Part shown: piece after piece, positions 17,797-27,074 of the stretch
Position numbering within the stretch: the first letter of the stretch is position 1
Layout of the letters: every line of letters begins with the position of its first letter
Source: Alistipes sp.
GTDB taxonomy: Bacteria; Bacteroidota; Bacteroidia; Bacteroidales; Rikenellaceae
Reading direction: 5' to 3'
Length of the DNA: 64,000 nucleotides
Assembly: GCA_017621455.1 (NCBI GenBank)
Contig: JAGATC010000008.1
Location: 18,371-82,370, forward strand
Notes under the pieces: model-generated
What the model saw: the letters and a program-made list of their open reading frames with translations, nothing else
What the model was told of the DNA's origin: nothing
The model's database searches: none
Translations under genes and position numbers: made by a program

Positions 17797-18828
17797 CTAT
17801 TTAGGATCTACTGACTCCTCTATAGCTGTCGGTTTATACAAGGTTTGCCAATGAGTAATCATTGCAGCCATATTATCCTTGCTTGTTACATTCTTAAGAA
17901 TCTCATCTGTGCTCATCAGGCACTTATGTTTTACAAGTTTATTAAAGTCATATTTGTACTTATACTCAACATTGCCATTCTTGTCGCGTATCTCTTCGCG
18001 TTTAACCAACTTCTCGTCGTTAATCATGTGGTATAGCCGCTCCCCATAATTCTGCTTGTCACTCCACTTTAATCCTAAGTTTTCGATAAACTGCTCATAG
18101 TCAGCCTTGTCGAATAGCAGCGAGTAATTACCATTATCGAGTTTACCCATTCGCCAGAGATAGGCATCGAGTAGGTCGAATTGTTGGTAGCCATCAAGCA
18201 TATTGTCATCCGTAAATATTGCCTTGCGCACCTCGTCTAATAGACATATGTAACTATCTATTGACGTGCTCTCGGTGATTTCCTTAGCCTTAATCTCCAA
18301 TTTATCACACACTTTTGGATACATCGCTATAGCAAGACTGTCATAGATGGGAAATCCCAAAGGATATCTCTTGGGATCCTGCATAAGGGCATAGTAGGCA
18401 TATTTAGACATTAGCGACATCTGCCTACCTCCCTCTTTAAGATTCTTGCGAATGCCATATTTTATTGAGAAGAGATTGTCATTATCCCTAATTTTGCCCT
18501 CTACCAACTCATAGAAATGGGTCGCTGCATCCTCCTCTGTTCCTAAATTCTTTATCGCCTTGGCCATCTCTTCAAATGAGAAGTAGCTATATTCCGCATT
18601 TGTAGAGTATAGTGAATCGATGACAACAAGTCGTAGCATAATCGATTGAATGCCATAGTTTTGAGAGGTGGCTGTAAATATTTGATTAATCATAGCACGC
18701 TGCTGCACGTACGAGAAGTCTTGTCCCTCGAGTGATGATACTGTGCTGGCCTCATAACGCAGGGCGGGGATAATGTGCCCTCGGATTAAATTAAGTATTT
18801 CCTCTTTGTTTGGTTGTGTGCTGCTCAT
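17797..18828 (-). CDS. Hypothetical protein next to the RT unit
   Basis: The 343-residue protein is not recognised. It is soluble, with no signal peptide or membrane segment, mixed helical in character and charged. Residues around 215-245 read QQFDLLDAYLWRMGKLDNGNYS, and the C-terminus carries a basic stretch KYKYDFNKLVKHKC. It is AT-richer than surrounding genes, suggesting recent acquisition. It is encoded in the same direction as the RT unit, ending 86 nt before the 166-residue gene, but the RT unit has its own promoter. Its own -7-like box (TAACTTTG) is at 18899-18906. It may be a cargo or defence gene of the same island. Confidence 0.7.
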   Translation of the reverse strand: MSSTQPNKEEILNLIRGHIIPALRYEASTVSSLEGQDFSYVQQRAMINQIFTATSQNYGIQSIMLRLVVIDSLYSTNAEYSYFSFEEMAKAIKNLGTEEDAATHFYELVEGKIRDNDNLFSIKYGIRKNLKEGGRQMSLMSKYAYYALMQDPKRYPLGFPIYDSLAIAMYPKVCDKLEIKAKEITESTSIDSYICLLDEVRKAIFTDDNMLDGYQQFDLLDAYLWRMGKLDNGNYSLLFDKADYEQFIENLGLKWSDKQNYGERLYHMINDEKLVKREEIRDKNGNVEYKYKYDFNKLVKHKCLMSTDEILKNVTSKDNMAAMITHWQTLYKPTAIEESVDPK

Positions 18829-18995
18829 AATTGAGGCTGTAAAGGTTTTGGACTCAATAAAATTGATGGTTTGGTTGTCTTATCAGACAGATTCAATACA
18901 AAGTTAGAAAATATTTCGTAAACGAGCAACGTGCGAGGGAGTGTATTCTACGGTTAAATACAAGGCGCCTATCATCATTGCAGCAGATAAAAAAG

Positions 18996-19021
18996 TGTGG
19001 GTAGGCAAAAACCTACCCACA
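18996..19021 (-). terminator. Distal minus-strand terminator
   Basis: TGTGGGTAGG and CCTACCCACA form a perfect 10-bp stem with a 6-nt loop. On the minus strand it is followed almost at once by six T residues. It would stop any transcription that passes the terminator of the tRNA-Ser gene. Confidence 0.7.
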
Positions 19022-19042
19022 AGATGTTAAGACACAACGCTA

Positions 19043-19143
19043 TATCAAAGGAGGGGTTTGGGGAGGATTGTAAATATGAGGGGGATTTCATCCCTCCCTT
19101 TTCGCCAGATGCAAAAAAAGAGCAGACAAAAACTGTCTGCTCT
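19043..19143. repeat. 101-bp intergenic element, copy 1
   Basis: This copy matches 19211-19312 almost completely, with a period of 168 bp. It consists of a G-rich half (AAAGGAGGGGTTTGGGGAGG), the motif CCCTCCCTTTTCGCCAGATG resembling the 3' end of the adjacent tRNA-Ser, and the hairpin AGAGCAGACA/TGTCTGCTCT (19119-19143), which acts as a terminator on the minus strand. Confidence 0.75.
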
Positions 19144-19210
19144 GCATCGATATACAGATAAATTTATGGACTATAGTCCGCAAGCCGATGGCTTGCAACA
19201 AGTCCCTCCT

Positions 19211-19312
19211 TATCAAAGGAGGGGTTTGGGGAGGATTGTAAATATGAGGGGGGATCTCATCCCTCCCTTTCTGCCAGATGCAAAAAAAGAGCAGACAAAA
19301 ACTGTCTGCTCT
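19211..19312. repeat. 101-bp intergenic element, copy 2
   Basis: This is the second copy of the 19043-19143 element, with one extra G and a few substitutions. Its segment 19259-19280 is complementary, at 21 of 22 positions, to the 3' end and trailer of the tRNA-Ser gene transcript (plus 19314-19335). The inverted arrangement argues against a phage attachment site. Confidence 0.75.
19282..19312 (-). terminator. Terminator of the tRNA-Ser gene
   Basis: On the minus strand, 10 nt after the tRNA, a 10-bp stem AGAGCAGACA/TGTCTGCTCT with a 5-nt loop is followed by a run of T residues (plus A tract 19282-19288). It is a classic Rho-independent terminator. Confidence 0.85.
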
Positions 19313-19321
19313 ACATCTGGC

Positions 19322-19407
19322 GGAAAGGGAGGGATTCGAACCCCCGGAACAGTTGCCCGTTCACCGCATTTCGAGTGCGGCCCGTTCGACCACTCCGGCA
19401 CCTTTCC
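19322..19407 (-). tRNA. tRNA-Ser (anticodon CGA)
   Basis: The 86-nt gene has a long variable arm, as in class II tRNAs. The acceptor stem GGAAAGG pairs with CCTTTCC. The anticodon stem CCGCA/TGCGG encloses the loop CTCGAAA, giving CGA, which reads UCG serine codons. The T-arm holds GGTTCGAATCC. CCA is not encoded. A -7-like box lies about 38 nt upstream. Confidence 0.95.
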
Positions 19408-19714
19408 AGTTAAAACCATGTAGTGTGGTCGCTTTTTCAGCGTGCAAATATAGCAACTTTTTTCTATCGTTGTCCGCGAGAACTAATTTTTTTTGTTGCT
19501 TGTAACAAGATATTGAGCAAAAATAGCGCCAACACATAAGCCTTTATCGCTACGTATAACCCATTTGTGGCATGGTTTTCGCTCAAGTCTCTCCTCGGTT
19601 GTAGAATAAATTTCTTGCTCCGATAAAGATTGGGGCGTTTAAGCTTTTATACAATAGAAAAATTTCCTATCTTTGTATTTTGTACAAAACTTTAGGGATG
19701 TAAAACATCTAAAT
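19408..19714. other. Intergenic region between divergent tRNA-Ser and the polysaccharide cluster
   Basis: This 307-bp stretch holds no gene. It contains a minus-strand -7 box TATATTTG (plus 19445-19452) for the tRNA-Ser gene and, at its right end, the promoter of the WecA-like gene. The middle (19470-19640) is AT-rich. I see nothing else defined in it. Confidence 0.6.
19668..19675 (+). promoter_or_regulatory. -7 box of the polysaccharide cluster promoter
   Basis: TATCTTTG at 40 nt upstream of the ATG at 19715 fits the Bacteroidota -7 consensus. An alternative TTG start at 19673 falls inside this box and can be rejected. It may drive the whole cluster. Confidence 0.65.
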
Positions 19715-20872
19715 ATGCTGACAAATATCATCGTAGCTTTGGTGGCAGCACTTGTTGCTGTGGTATGGATACACCCTCGCATAGTTAACATCGCGCTATT
19801 GAAAAATATCGTGGATAATCCTAATGCTCGCAAGTTGCAGACGACACCGGTACCTGTGCTTGGCGGCGTGGCGATCTTCTTCGGTATGGTGCTCGGAATA
19901 GCGCTCACGTGCAGAAGTGCCGATAGTGGCTCGCTTCTGCCCATCATGGCGGCGATGCTCATCATGCTCTATATCGGTACCATGGACGACATTGTTAACC
20001 TCACGGCACGCCTGCGCTTTGTTCTTGAGATTGGCGTGGTGGTGCTTCTTATCTACATCAGTGGCATGTCTATCGACGACTTCCACGGCCTCTGGGGTGT
20101 GGGTGTTATCCCCATGTGGGTGGCAGTGCCGTTGACCATCTTCGCAACAGTGGGTATCATCAACTCCGTAAACCTCATCGATGGTGCCAATGGCCTCTCT
20201 TCGGGCTTCTGCATACTTGCAAGCATCGTCTTTGGCATATTCTTCTACATCACGGGGTGTGAGTCAATGCTGGTGCTTGGCGCAGTCAGCGTAGGTGCGC
20301 TCATCCCCTTCCTCTTCCACAACGTCTTTGGTAGCACCTCGCGAATGTTCTTGGGCGATGGTGGTGCTCTGCTTATGGGTGTGGTGATGGCCACGTTTGT
20401 AGTTAATGTTTTAGCCTCAAATGGCGCCTCGCTCGAGGCTATAGACCCCAACTTCGGAGTTGTGCCCTTTGTTTTGGCAGTGATGGCGGTGCCGGTGTTT
20501 GACACTATTCGTGTGATGATTTCGCGTATGGTTAAGGGCGTGTCGCCCTCGCATCCCGATAAGACGCACCTCCACCACCTCTTTATCGGCCACGGCTTTT
20601 CGCATGCGGGCACCACGGTATGTATCCTCACGCTCAACGCCATGATTATCGTAGCGCAGTATCTCACATGGTATTGGGGTGGCTCTATAGAGTTGCAGCT
20701 ATATGTCGTCATCGGCCTGGGTGTGGCCACAACATGGGGCCTATTCCACGGTGTGTCATTCCTTCGCGATGACAACCCCATCAAGCGCATGATTCGTGGC
20801 TTGGGACGTGCTACACACTTTGAACGAAAGGGTATCTTCCTCATCTTGCAGAAGATGTCGGACCGTATGTAA
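19715..20872 (+). CDS. WecA-like polyprenyl-phosphate sugar-1-phosphate transferase
   Basis: The 385-residue membrane protein is a GT4-like (MraY/WecA superfamily) enzyme with about ten transmembrane segments. The catalytic aspartates lie in TMDDIVNL, and NLIDGANGLSSG, FLGDGGALLMG and the C-terminal HPDKTHLHH (WecA-type histidine box) are present. It attaches GlcNAc-1-phosphate or a related HexNAc-phosphate to undecaprenyl phosphate at the inner membrane, the first step of O-antigen or capsule synthesis. It opens a ten-gene polysaccharide cluster in one direction. Confidence 0.92.
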   Translation: MLTNIIVALVAALVAVVWIHPRIVNIALLKNIVDNPNARKLQTTPVPVLGGVAIFFGMVLGIALTCRSADSGSLLPIMAAMLIMLYIGTMDDIVNLTARLRFVLEIGVVVLLIYISGMSIDDFHGLWGVGVIPMWVAVPLTIFATVGIINSVNLIDGANGLSSGFCILASIVFGIFFYITGCESMLVLGAVSVGALIPFLFHNVFGSTSRMFLGDGGALLMGVVMATFVVNVLASNGASLEAIDPNFGVVPFVLAVMAVPVFDTIRVMISRMVKGVSPSHPDKTHLHHLFIGHGFSHAGTTVCILTLNAMIIVAQYLTWYWGGSIELQLYVVIGLGVATTWGLFHGVSFLRDDNPIKRMIRGLGRATHFERKGIFLILQKMSDRM

Positions 20873-20890
20873 CACTAATACGTTAGCGTG

Positions 20891-21940
20891 ATGAAACGAA
20901 TACTTGTTACTGGAGCTGCAGGTTTTATTGGTGCCAACCTCGTCACTCGCCTTCTGAAAAAGTGCCGCGAAGCCACTATCGTGGGCCTCGATAACCTCAG
21001 TGCCTACTACGATGTGGAGCTTAAACGCTACCGCCTCAAGCTGATAGAGCAGCAGGCGACAACCTCTGCGAATAGCTGGATGTTTGTTGAGGGTAGCATT
21101 GCAGATAGGGGGCTTGTTGATAAGCTCTTTGCCACCCACCGTTTCGATGTTGTGGTGAACCTTGCTGCGCAGGCGGGCGTCCGTCACTCCATAACAGCCC
21201 CCGACGAATACATCGAGAGTAACATCCTCGGCTTCTACAACATCCTTGAGGCGTGCCGTCATAGCTACGATGGTGGCGCCGAGGGTGTCAAGCACTTAGT
21301 ATATGCCTCGTCAAGCTCGGTCTATGGTGCTAACGACAAGGTCCCCTATTCGGTCGACGATAAGGTCGATAGCCCTGTGTCGCTATATGCGGCAACCAAG
21401 CGCTCGAACGAGCTGATGGCATACGCCTACTCGAAGCTATATAATATCCCCACTACGGGTCTCCGTTTCTTCACAGTGTATGGCCCTGCGGGGCGCCCCG
21501 ACATGGCATATTTCGGCTTTACAGACAAGCTGCGTCGTGGCCAGACGATTGAGATATTCAACTATGGCAACTGCATGCGTGACTTCACCTATATCGACGA
21601 CATTGTCGAGGGACTATATCGTGTTATGCAGCGTGCTCCCGAGGCCTCTGCCTCGCGAGCAGCAGCCACCATCTATAACATCGGCAACTCACAGCCGGTA
21701 AATCTCCTTAGCTTTGTGGAGGTGCTTCAAGAGGAGCTTGTGCGCGCTGGCGTACTACCCTCGGACTACGACTTTGAGCTACACCACAAGCTTGTTGCCA
21801 TGCAGGCAGGCGATGTGGTTGCCACATACGCCGATACCACGGCTCTCGAGCGCGACTTCGGATTTAAGCCCCAGACCCCACTACGTGAGGGTCTGCGTCG
21901 CTTTGCCGAGTGGTATAAGGCATACTACATAATCGACTAA
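20891..21940 (+). CDS. UDP-glucuronate 4-epimerase
   Basis: The 349-residue short-chain dehydrogenase/reductase has the NAD-binding [10 protein letters not shown] motif at the N-terminus and the catalytic YAATK pair. The sequence [19 protein letters not shown] is characteristic of UDP-glucuronate epimerases, which give UDP-galacturonate. The next gene makes UDP-glucuronate, supporting this role. The ATG at 20891 is chosen over an adjacent GTG. It lies 18 nt after the WecA-like gene and 14 nt before ugd. Confidence 0.9.
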   Translation: MKRILVTGAAGFIGANLVTRLLKKCREATIVGLDNLSAYYDVELKRYRLKLIEQQATTSANSWMFVEGSIADRGLVDKLFATHRFDVVVNLAAQAGVRHSITAPDEYIESNILGFYNILEACRHSYDGGAEGVKHLVYASSSSVYGANDKVPYSVDDKVDSPVSLYAATKRSNELMAYAYSKLYNIPTTGLRFFTVYGPAGRPDMAYFGFTDKLRRGQTIEIFNYGNCMRDFTYIDDIVEGLYRVMQRAPEASASRAAATIYNIGNSQPVNLLSFVEVLQEELVRAGVLPSDYDFELHHKLVAMQAGDVVATYADTTALERDFGFKPQTPLREGLRRFAEWYKAYYIID

Positions 21941-21954
21941 AACATAGCAATAAT

Positions 21955-23256
21955 ATGAAGATAGCAGTAGCAGGAACAGGATATGTTGGTTTGAGCATAG
22001 CAACACTCCTTAGCGAGCATAACGACGTGGTTACGGTCGACATCCTCGCCGAGAAGGTCGATGCCATCAACCGTCGTAAGTCGCCCATTCAGGATGAGTA
22101 TATCGAGCGCTACTTCGCCCAGAAGAGCCTGAGGCTCTCTGCCACACTCGACGCACGAGAGGCCTACCGCGATGCCCGCTTTGTGGTTATCGCCGTACCC
22201 ACGAATTACGACCCCACCTGCAATCACTTCGATACGCATAACATCGAGGATGTTATCGACACGGTGCTCGAGGTTAACCCCTCGGCAACGATGGTCATTA
22301 AGTCGACCATCCCTGTGGGCTACAGCCGTAGCCTCTATGTGAAGTATGCTGCAAAGGGTGTCGAGCGTCTTAATCTGCTCTTCTCGCCCGAGTTCCTGCG
22401 CGAGAGCCATGCCTTGGAGGATAACCTCTACCCCTCGCGTATCATCGTGGGCATACCACGTATCATCGAGGGCGCGGCATTTGAGGCTGAGAATGAGGCT
22501 ATATGTCGCATTGCCGATGTAGCACATCTCGAGGCTGAGGCTAAGGTCTTCGCCTCGCTACTACAGGAGGGTGCCGTAAAGAGTGATGTCCCCGTGCTTT
22601 ACATGGGTATTAAGGAGGCGGAGGCTGTGAAACTCTTTGCCAATACCTACTTAGCACTGCGCGTAAGCTATTTCAATGAGTTGGATACCTATGCAGAGAT
22701 AAAGGGCCTCGACTCGCAGGCTATTATCGAGGGCGTGGGTCTCGACCCGCGTATTGGTACGCACTACAACAATCCCTCGTTTGGCTATGGTGGCTACTGC
22801 CTGCCTAAGGATACCAAGCAGCTCTTGGCCAACTACGAGGATGTGCCGCAGAATATGATGACGGCGATTGTCGAGAGCAACCGCACGCGTAAGGACTATA
22901 TCGCAGACCAAGTGCTGCGCAAGGCGGGATACTACACCGCCTCGAGCATGTGGGATGCGACACGTGAACGTGAGGTGACGGTGGGTGTCTACCGCCTTAC
23001 GATGAAGGCGGGCTCGGATAACTTCCGCCACTCATCCATTCAGGGTGTCATGAAACGCATCAAGGCTAAGGGTGCGAAGGTTATCGTCTATGAGCCTACA
23101 TTGGCCGATGGCACCATGTTCTTTGGCTCGGAGGTGGTAAACGACCTTGAGCGCTTTAAGCGTGAGAGCGACGCCATCATTGCCAACCGCTATGACGCTG
23201 CGCTTGAGGATGTCGATGCTAAGGTCTACACCCGCGACCTCTTCCGTAGAGACTAA
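21955..23256 (+). CDS. UDP-glucose 6-dehydrogenase
   Basis: The 433-residue enzyme oxidises UDP-glucose to UDP-glucuronate with two NAD+. The N-terminal [10 protein letters not shown] dinucleotide site, the KSTIPVGYS motif, FSPEFLRE and the catalytic cysteine in [14 protein letters not shown] are all present. It supplies the substrate for the epimerase just upstream, so the surface glycan probably contains glucuronic or galacturonic acid. Confidence 0.95.
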   Translation: MKIAVAGTGYVGLSIATLLSEHNDVVTVDILAEKVDAINRRKSPIQDEYIERYFAQKSLRLSATLDAREAYRDARFVVIAVPTNYDPTCNHFDTHNIEDVIDTVLEVNPSATMVIKSTIPVGYSRSLYVKYAAKGVERLNLLFSPEFLRESHALEDNLYPSRIIVGIPRIIEGAAFEAENEAICRIADVAHLEAEAKVFASLLQEGAVKSDVPVLYMGIKEAEAVKLFANTYLALRVSYFNELDTYAEIKGLDSQAIIEGVGLDPRIGTHYNNPSFGYGGYCLPKDTKQLLANYEDVPQNMMTAIVESNRTRKDYIADQVLRKAGYYTASSMWDATREREVTVGVYRLTMKAGSDNFRHSSIQGVMKRIKAKGAKVIVYEPTLADGTMFFGSEVVNDLERFKRESDAIIANRYDAALEDVDAKVYTRDLFRRD

Positions 23257-23276
23257 GATAACGTAACAACAGAGAG

Positions 23277-24578
23277 ATGTCGAGGCTGTCACAGAGAATA
23301 GGGGAGTTGACCCATAGCAGGGATGCACGCACCGTGGCCGGCAACTTTATATGGTTGTCGCTGCTACAGGTCGCCAGCTATGTATTCCCGCTTATCACCA
23401 TGCCCTACCTTGCCCGCGTTATTGGCGTGGAGGGCTTTGGTAAGATCGCCTTGGCTATGGCAGTGATGGTGTGGATACAGACCATTGCAGACTGGGGCTT
23501 CAACCTCACAGCTACGCGCGACGTGGCACAAAATAGGGACAACCCACAAAAGGTCTCCGAGATATTCTCTAATGTGCTGTGGGCGCGATGCCTGCTTATG
23601 GCGCTGGCATTTGTGGTGTTATCGCTGTTGGTGTCGATAATCCCCACGTTTCGTGAGAACTGGGATATACTCTTGATAAGCTTCCTTATCATTCCAGGTC
23701 ATATACTCTTTCCCGACTGGTTCTTCCAGGCTGTCGAGAAGATGAAGTATATCACGGTGCTGAATGTCATCACCAAGCTACTATTTACCGCAGCAGTCTT
23801 CGTCTTTATTAACGACTCGGAGGACTATATCCTGCAACCGGTGCTCTCAGCCGCGGGCTTTGCGCTTGGAGGCATCATATCGCTATATATCATCCTCGGC
23901 AGGTGGAAATATAGGCTGTATGCCCCACGGTTTAGCGAGGTAATAGGCACGATTAAAGACTCTACTGACGTTTTTATCAACAACTTGGCACCCAACCTAT
24001 ACAATAGCCTCTCGGTGGTGCTGTTGGGCATCTTTAGTGGCGGAGTAGCCACGGGTATCTACGACGGCGCAAGCAAGTTTATAAACATCCTATGCAACAT
24101 CCTCAATGCACTTACCCGTGCATTCTTCCCCTTCTTGGCACGCAAGAAGGAGCACTTCACCATCTATGTGAGGATAGTGCTTAGCATTGCCATTTTTACG
24201 AGTGTGCTTATGTGGGTCTTGGCGCCATGGCTTGTTCGTACGCTGCTATCGTCCGAGTTCTTGGATTCGGTTATAGTTATTAGAATATTATCTATCTCGT
24301 TGATATTCTATGTGTTGTCATCGGCCTATGGCTCATGCGACCTTATCATCAACAAGCGCGAGAGGGTGCTCCGCCAGCTCACGGTGCTATGCTCCGTGGT
24401 GGGCCTAATCATAGCCGTGCCTCTTGTCTACTACTACTCGTATGTGGGTGTGGCACTCACGGTAACCATCTCGCGTGCGCTCTTGGGCTTGTCGAGCCGC
24501 TATATTGCACACACCGACATAAACGACCTCTATGCGCGATGGCGCCGTAAACCCATAGCACAACCTTCGAAGCAGTAA
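23277..24578 (+). CDS. Wzx-type polysaccharide flippase
   Basis: The 433-residue protein has about 12 transmembrane segments and the start of the polysaccharide transporter family (GNFIWLSLLQVASYVFPLITMPYLARVIGVEGFGKIA is a typical first-helix region, given here only by its motif PYLARVIG). It moves lipid-linked repeat units across the inner membrane. It lies between the precursor genes and the polymerase gene. The stop is 1 nt before the ATG of the next gene. Confidence 0.92.
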   Translation: MSRLSQRIGELTHSRDARTVAGNFIWLSLLQVASYVFPLITMPYLARVIGVEGFGKIALAMAVMVWIQTIADWGFNLTATRDVAQNRDNPQKVSEIFSNVLWARCLLMALAFVVLSLLVSIIPTFRENWDILLISFLIIPGHILFPDWFFQAVEKMKYITVLNVITKLLFTAAVFVFINDSEDYILQPVLSAAGFALGGIISLYIILGRWKYRLYAPRFSEVIGTIKDSTDVFINNLAPNLYNSLSVVLLGIFSGGVATGIYDGASKFINILCNILNALTRAFFPFLARKKEHFTIYVRIVLSIAIFTSVLMWVLAPWLVRTLLSSEFLDSVIVIRILSISLIFYVLSSAYGSCDLIINKRERVLRQLTVLCSVVGLIIAVPLVYYYSYVGVALTVTISRALLGLSSRYIAHTDINDLYARWRRKPIAQPSKQ

Positions 24579-24579
24579 C

Positions 24580-25494
24580 ATGGAGAAGACCTTTGCCGAT
24601 AGGATAAAACTTGCCCTTCGCGAGCCTAAGCGTGTAGCCATCTACATGCTATGTTGCATTGCGCCCCTGTTACCCGATAGGCTATACCTCAAATGGCTAT
24701 TTAGGCTACGTATGGGCTATAGGCTCAACCTCGACAATCCGCAAACTTTTAGTGAGAAGTTGCAGTGGCTTAAGCTCTACAACCGTAAACCAGAGTACAC
24801 GCAGATGGTCGACAAGTATGAGGCAAAGAGATATGTCGCAGGCATCATCGGCGAGGAGCATATCATCCCTACGCTTGGTGTTTGGAACACGGTCGATGAC
24901 ATCGACTTCGATGCGCTACCCAACCAGTTTGTGTTAAAGACGACCCACGGTGGTGGAAATATGGGCGTTGTTATTTGTCGGGATAAGTCGACATTCGACA
25001 TTCCCAAAGCAAAGGCTAAGCTTAGGAGCTCTCTCAATAAGTGTATATATCGCCAATTTAGAGAGTGGCCATACAAGAGTGTTAAACGACGTATTATTGC
25101 TGAGACACTCATTGGTGATGGGCAGATTGATGACTACAAATTTTTCTGTTTTGAGGGTGAGGTTAAGTTGTGTCAAGTAATATCGGGGCGTGAATCAATA
25201 ATGTCTATAGATTTTTTTGATAAGGAATGGAGGCATCAACCATTTCATGAGCCTAAGGAATATCCATTCTCAGTCCATGAAATTACCAAACCTAAACTCT
25301 ATGATAAGATGTGGGATATAGCTGATAGGCTATGCAAGGAGCATCACTTTATACGCGTTGATCTTTATGAGATTAGTGGTCGTATATACTTTGGCGAACT
25401 AACTTTTTTCCCAACAAGTGGTATGGGAGGATTCGACCCCAAGGAGTGGGATTATAGATTTGGCGAATGGATAAAACTACCCATTAGATTATGA
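24580..25494 (+). CDS. TupA-like ATP-grasp polysaccharide protein
   Basis: The 304-residue protein matches the ATP-grasp TupA family: NPQTFSEKLQWLKLYNR, DKYEAKRYV, FVLKTTHGGGN, KFFCFEGEVK and the C-terminal GELTFFPTSGMGGFDP. Family members occur in teichuronopeptide and exopolysaccharide clusters and may attach amino acids or other carboxylate groups to uronic acids, which would fit this cluster. The 3' half (about 24950-25494) is clearly AT-richer than the 5' half, hinting at a recombination joint inside the gene. It overlaps the next gene by 4 nt. Confidence 0.85.
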   Translation: MEKTFADRIKLALREPKRVAIYMLCCIAPLLPDRLYLKWLFRLRMGYRLNLDNPQTFSEKLQWLKLYNRKPEYTQMVDKYEAKRYVAGIIGEEHIIPTLGVWNTVDDIDFDALPNQFVLKTTHGGGNMGVVICRDKSTFDIPKAKAKLRSSLNKCIYRQFREWPYKSVKRRIIAETLIGDGQIDDYKFFCFEGEVKLCQVISGRESIMSIDFFDKEWRHQPFHEPKEYPFSVHEITKPKLYDKMWDIADRLCKEHHFIRVDLYEISGRIYFGELTFFPTSGMGGFDPKEWDYRFGEWIKLPIRL

Positions 25495-26600
25495 TAGACC
25501 TATCCACATTGCTGCAAGAGGAGGCGACTCAAAATCAGTATGTCATCAACTTTGTGATGATGAATATTGTCTTTATCGTTGCCTACTACAACAGAAATAG
25601 GAGCTATCCGGTGCAAATCACCTGGATTCTCGCTCTTATATTCTGCTTGTATGCCTTTTGGGATACCGACTACTTCTCGTTCCGCTATATCTTCCACACC
25701 GAGTTGGACGACTTCCGCGACCCGCTGTACACCTATATAGGTATGGTGTCGTTCGAGTCCTACACCATCTTCCGACTGCTTATCTGGGGCACGGCGCTCT
25801 ATCTGTTTAAGCGTACGGTGGATCGGTTCGACATATCCTATAACGTTGCAGCATATATATTTACGGTATTCTTCCTGCTCACGTTCTCCTATGCGCGAGT
25901 GTCGCTCGGTATGGCCATGTACTTCTACGGACTGAGCTTCCTGTTGCGTCCCAACCAAGAGAATAGATTTTGGAGCATCGTCTGGGGCTTAGCTATGGTT
26001 GGTGCCTCCTATTTTGGCCACCGCAGCCTCTTAGCGCTGATTATGCTTACGCCGTTGGCACTCATAAAGTTGAATAAGAAGTCGTTCTTGGCCATCGTTA
26101 CGTTAGGTGCCATTGTTGGCGGTCTTGCTGCGACGCTTCTCGAGGATATTGTCTCGGGAACGGTGATACTTAGCGACGACCTTGGAGCCTTCGGCGAGGC
26201 TGCAGAGCAGTATGCAAACATAGAGGTGGAGATGGAGTATAACTGGAAGTTTGCGCTGATGCGTAATCTGCGCTTCTACTCCTTCTATGTGGCTATGGCC
26301 TATATCGTGTGGAAGACAGCATTCTCGTCCGATGCGAATCGTGTATCCAACGAGATTAAGCGCTTGGCCACGGTGAGCTTAGGCATCCTTATTCTTGCCG
26401 TTAGCTTTATGGTGCTGCCGAGCTGGGGTGCCGAGATTATCGGCTATCGCTACCTCTATATGCTTGGCATTCCTGTGTGCTTGATGCTTGCCTATTTTGC
26501 TACAAACGAGATTGCTAAGCCGCGCACCATATTCTGGCTCCTATTGTTGGCGTTGTTATACTCCGAGGCATTCATCTTCGGTAAGATATTGAGCTTTTAG
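25491..26600 (+). CDS. EpsG/Wzy-like polysaccharide polymerase
   Basis: The 369-residue integral membrane protein has about ten transmembrane helices and the EpsG-family feel: YNRNRSYP early, WGTALYLFKR, the SYARVSLGMAMYFYGLSFL region and GYRYLYML near the end. It most likely joins repeat units of the surface polysaccharide at the periplasmic face. Wzy proteins are poorly conserved, so the call leans on topology and position after the flippase and between cluster genes. The start codon overlaps the previous stop (ATGA). Confidence 0.8.
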   Translation: MIDLSTLLQEEATQNQYVINFVMMNIVFIVAYYNRNRSYPVQITWILALIFCLYAFWDTDYFSFRYIFHTELDDFRDPLYTYIGMVSFESYTIFRLLIWGTALYLFKRTVDRFDISYNVAAYIFTVFFLLTFSYARVSLGMAMYFYGLSFLLRPNQENRFWSIVWGLAMVGASYFGHRSLLALIMLTPLALIKLNKKSFLAIVTLGAIVGGLAATLLEDIVSGTVILSDDLGAFGEAAEQYANIEVEMEYNWKFALMRNLRFYSFYVAMAYIVWKTAFSSDANRVSNEIKRLATVSLGILILAVSFMVLPSWGAEIIGYRYLYMLGIPVCLMLAYFATNEIAKPRTIFWLLLLALLYSEAFIFGKILSF

Positions 26601-26616
26601 ACTAAACGAGTGACTT

Positions 26617-27072
26617 ATGGCAGGAATTTTCAAATATATGTCGTTTAAGCGCATCGTTCACATCTTCTTCATGTGGCTCTCGAATGTTTTGCCGCTCCGT
26701 GGACACCATCGCTACAAGTTGGTGAAGCTCGGTGGCGTAAACATCAAGGGTAGGTGCTTCATCTACAGAAATGTATACTTCGATTCTGTTGCACCCGAAC
26801 TTATTACGATAGAAAAGGGTGCGACTATAACGCAGGGCACCACCATCCTCACTCACTATCTCGACCCCAGTCAGCCTGGGCGACACTATCGCCGTGGCGA
26901 GGTGCATATTGAGGAGGATGCCTTCGTTGGCTGCAATGTCACAATATGCAACTCTGTGACCATTGGCAAGGGGAGCATCGTGGGTGCTGGCAGTGTTGTA
27001 ACTAAGGATATACCACCATATCAGTGCTGGGCAGGCAACCCCGCGCACTACATTAAAGACCGCGCACACTAA
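26617..27072 (+). CDS. Left-handed beta-helix acetyltransferase
   Basis: The 151-residue protein is a hexapeptide-repeat acyltransferase. The repeats include ITIEKGATITQGTTILT, VHIEEDAFVGCNVTICNSV and IGKGSIVGAGSVVTKD, and the end PPYQCWAGNPAHYIK is typical of the maltose/serine acetyltransferase group. It probably O-acetylates a sugar in the glycan. It lies 16 nt after the polymerase gene and 2 nt before the first GT4 gene. Confidence 0.9.
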   Translation: MAGIFKYMSFKRIVHIFFMWLSNVLPLRGHHRYKLVKLGGVNIKGRCFIYRNVYFDSVAPELITIEKGATITQGTTILTHYLDPSQPGRHYRRGEVHIEEDAFVGCNVTICNSVTIGKGSIVGAGSVVTKDIPPYQCWAGNPAHYIKDRAH

Positions 27073-27074
27073 CT

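Larger units (their letters stand above)
18829..19321. other. Non-coding region with tRNA terminators and duplicated element
   Basis: This 493-bp stretch has no credible gene. It contains a -7-like box for the minus-strand 343-residue gene (TAACTTTG, plus 18899-18906), a minus-strand hairpin at 18996-19021 and two copies of a 101-bp element (19043-19143 and 19211-19312). Between the copies lie palindromes GGACTATAGTCC and GCAAGCC/GGCTTGC. The segment before the second copy adds CCCTCCTT, completing a palindrome with AAGGAGGGG. Short open frames here read through the repeats and are not genes. Confidence 0.7.

Noticed and set aside
19043..19335. Direct repeats beside tRNA-Ser as phage or island attachment sites
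   Set aside because: The parts resembling the tRNA 3' end are in inverted orientation to the tRNA, and no integrase gene is adjacent; a repeated terminator element explains them better.
19058..19505. Short open frames across the tRNA-Ser and its repeats
   Set aside because: They run through the tRNA gene and duplicated terminators and have no protein-like composition.
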